Assembly (NCBI GenBank): GCA_012932295.1
Contig: JAAONU010000003.1
Location: forward strand, 28,134,361-28,198,360
Source: Cyclina sinensis
Lineage: Eukaryota > Mollusca > Bivalvia > Venerida > Veneridae
DNA: 64,000 nt
Reading direction: 5' to 3'
The notes under the pieces were generated by a model that was not told where the DNA came from, made no database searches, and worked only from the letters and a program-made list of their open reading frames with translations. Numbering within the stretch: the first letter of the stretch is position 1; each line of letters opens with the position of its first letter. Positions 61,641 through 64,000 of the stretch are shown one piece after another. Position numbers and translations under genes: made by a program.

Positions 61641-64000
61641 AAATATCAAATTGATGATATTTTCCGTGGCAACAATCACTCTAATGACAGACTTCGCCCT
61701 TCTATTTTCATTTGGAGCTTTGTATGTTGAAATGTTGGAGGAATATCAGACTGGCCGAGCGGAGACAGCCATAGTACAGGCACTGCTTTTAGGCGTTGGT
61801 TTAGGCTCCGGTAATTATCACTCTACCTTGGATGTAAATATTTTGAAGCAATTTTACGCGTTTTTGGAAGCGATGATATGAAAATCCCATGAACTCATAT
61901 TTAAAGACACTTACAATTTATCGTAACCAATAAATTCAAATTAGAATCTTTTTACCTGTGTTACCATTTGTTTCACGTTGTCTAGTTACGGTGTCAATAA
62001 ATTGTTGTTTTTTTTTACAATGCGTAGTTTTAAAACTTAGGGTTGCGTGGATGTATATTTACAGGATATAAATTTTAAGTTTCCAATAGGAATTTTAACT
62101 ATTATTCATGTCGTTATTATAATTTCATTTCAGGTGTAATTAGTGGTGCGCTTATAATTAAAATAGGCTTGCCTTGTGTTACTTTATTATCCAGTATTTT
62201 GGTACCGCTTGGATTTATAGTCTCTTACTATGCCACGGCCATATATCATCTGTATATCAGCATAGGGATTTTATCTGGTACGTTTGTATTTTTTTACCAT
62301 TTCTATTGTATTGTTCGTATATGAGCCCAGGATTTCTTGAAGTGAGGAAAAGTAGACATTTATGTAAAATGACACATTCTACAAAAAATAGTGATGAGAA
62401 GAAAATCATTTAATTCCTTAAGAAAGTTATTTTTAAGCTCATCTAAGCACAAAGTGCTCGAAGGTGAGCTATTAAGAAGGGTGACTGTCCGTCCTCGTCC
62501 GTCGTCAACATTTTCCTTCAAACGACATCTCCTAAACATCTGTGATAATTCTAACCAAACATCACACGAAGGTTTCTGTTAGTCTTTTTTTCAAATTTAT
62601 TAAAACCAAAAGGATCCATACAAAACTCTGGTTAACGACAAAGGGCAGAGCCTGATTTCACTGAAGACTAAATGTTGTTGTTTTTTCTCCTTAGATACTG
62701 CTGACCAAATTACGAAATAATTTCACAGACATGTTTCTGAGCAGGTTCTTTTATCAGATTCCTTTGCGGAATTTTAGTATTCTTTTAAAACTTGGCTGAC
62801 CGGGGCGGGCAAATTTTCACATTACTTCTATATGGAAAAAATGAAAATCTTCTCAGAAACTGCTGACCCAATTTCAAAATAATTTCACAGAATTGTTCTT
62901 GTTGTGGCCTTTTATCAAATCCTTCAAGCCACGTTGGCTCTTAGGAAAGCTTGGCAGACAGTTGTTGGGCAAATCTGTAACGATTATACGGAAAACTTTG
63001 AGTATCTTCTCCTACACCTGACCAAATTTCAAAGTTATTTCACAAAAATATTTCATTGATGGACCTTTATCATACTTTTTTGAATCAGGTTTCAACATTG
63101 ACTTACTGACCTATGATTTTAGAAGTAAAGCAATGAAAAAAATGTCTACAATTGTTCTCAAGTGAGCGATATAGAACCATCATGGCCCTATTATTTTAGC
63201 AGCTTCCTGGTTTTCTCATAATTTAATAACTACATTACGTCCCTTTGAATATCAGCGGTAAATACAAAAAACACAAATGCCATTTTAAAATGGCCTTAAC
63301 TTGATGCCTACCATAGAAATTGTTTCTTGAACATATCTTTTCTTTCTCTTGCAGCTGAAACATTATGCAAGTAACACTGTATGTCTGCGACAAGCATATC
63401 TCTGAATCGTTATAAAGAGCTTGGCGTGATATAAAATGAATTTATGTTTGATTTGTAAAACCGTAACTATTTCTTTTTAGCGTTTGGCATTAGTTTGGCC
63501 CAAGTCAGTTGCTATACTGTGACAGTGCGTGTATTTTCGGACCGTCAACAGCTTATTTGTATGACAGTTTTAACAACAGCCACTGGCATTTCTTCTCTTA
63601 CCTACCCGTACCTTCTTACATGGCTGGATCAAAACTATGGTCTATCTGGAACGTTCATTATCTTAGGCGGGATATCTGGAAACACATTTCTGTTATTCAC
63701 AACCTGCTTTGTTTATCGAAGAGAAATTTCTGAAAAACCATATACTAGACACTTAGGAAATATAAATCACACAAGTGATAACACTATGCTTTCTAATGCA
63801 AATCGCAGTGCAGAATTACACCACATTAGTAAAAATGAGGATTCTACTATTTTTAAAATAACAGGATCTGTTGACCAGAATAGACCGAAAGACAAAATTC
63901 AAGAATATGAAGACACATTATCAATCGATATTAAGCAGTCTTCAGAAATACACTGCGGTGATTATCTTGAAAAAGCTGCTCATAGAGATGGCTCTGTTAG
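61641..64000 (+). CDS. Monocarboxylate-transporter-like protein (SLC16/MCT family), partial at both ends
   Basis: Three exons with GT-AG borders were read: 61641-61810, 62134-62277, and 63481 to beyond the window. All junctions are phase 1. Exon 1 gives FALLFSFGALYVEMLEEYQT GRAETA and LLLGVGLGSG, matching MCT TM1 and the start of TM2. Exon 2 gives TM2-TM3 (GALIIKIGLPCVTLLSSIL, then YISIGILSG). Exon 3 gives TM4-TM6 (AFGISLAQVSCYTVTVRVF, then YLLTWLDQNYGLSGTFIILG GI), then a hydrophilic Ser/Lys-rich loop that is the usual large TM6-TM7 cytosolic loop and is still open at the edge. The family carries monocarboxylates or related organic solutes across the plasma membrane by proton-coupled symport or facilitation; the substrate here is unknown. 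The characteristic DGGWGW motif before TM1 should be on an upstream exon, which was not found. The six later TM segments lie outside the window. Confidence 0.85.
62436..63195 (+). mobile_element. Dispersed hairpin-headed repeat in the second MCT intron
   Basis: It begins with a hairpin (AGCTCA..AGCAC-AAA-GTGCT..TGAGCT, 62436-62470). GTCCGTCCTCGTCCGTCGTC and AACGACATCTCCTAAACATC follow. Diverged internal repeats of TGCTGACC(C/A)AATTTC follow, and it ends near GAGCGATATAGAACCATCAT GGCCC. This arrangement matches a highly abundant repeat I recall from several bivalve genomes. It is non-coding and inserted between MCT exons 2 and 3. Confidence 0.7.

Overview
The window looks like nuclear DNA of an invertebrate animal, most likely a bivalve mollusc. 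It is AT-rich, gene-sparse and dense in decayed transposons, with long introns bounded by ordinary GT-AG sites. The bivalve call is an inference. It rests on two dispersed repeats of a style I associate with bivalve genomes (57.6-58.5 kb and 62.4-63.2 kb) and on a membrane protein whose juxtamembrane and tail sequence matches a family I know from bivalve proteomes. No database search was possible.

Five protein-coding genes can be supported. (1) An intronless rhodopsin-class peptide-receptor-like GPCR lies at 3475-4725 on the minus strand. (2) A five-exon FDXACB1 orthologue, with a BMT5-like methyltransferase fold plus an FDX-ACB domain, lies at 14445-19641 (minus). (3) An eight-coding-exon INTS12 orthologue, the PHD-finger subunit of Integrator, lies at 28926-34598 (plus). 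(4) A gene of at least twelve exons for a WSC-domain single-pass membrane glycoprotein lies at 37956-50900 (minus); its 5' end was not found. (5) Three exons of a monocarboxylate-transporter-like (SLC16/MCT) protein lie at 61641-64000 (plus) and run off the right edge.

The rest is mostly mobile-element debris: a hAT transposase pseudogene (7.5-9.1 kb), LINE reverse-transcriptase fragments (13.4, 24.9-25.3 and 59.3-61.2 kb), a Tc1/mariner element with both terminal repeats (52.96-54.22 kb), several MITEs and foldback elements, and at least four copies of a tRNA-derived SINE. The most striking structures are a 1.6 kb 27-bp minisatellite that switches orientation twice (35.7-37.4 kb), a pair of oppositely oriented MITEs that each carry a tRNA-like module (22.7 and 26.6 kb), and a 9 x 44 bp minisatellite inside a dead LINE (59.9-60.3 kb).

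The five genes do not form an operon or a shared pathway. FDXACB1 and INTS12 are arranged head to head about 9.3 kb apart. Exon structures were assembled by eye from splice motifs, codon phase and family resemblance. No canonical tRNA, no rRNA gene and no CRISPR array was seen.
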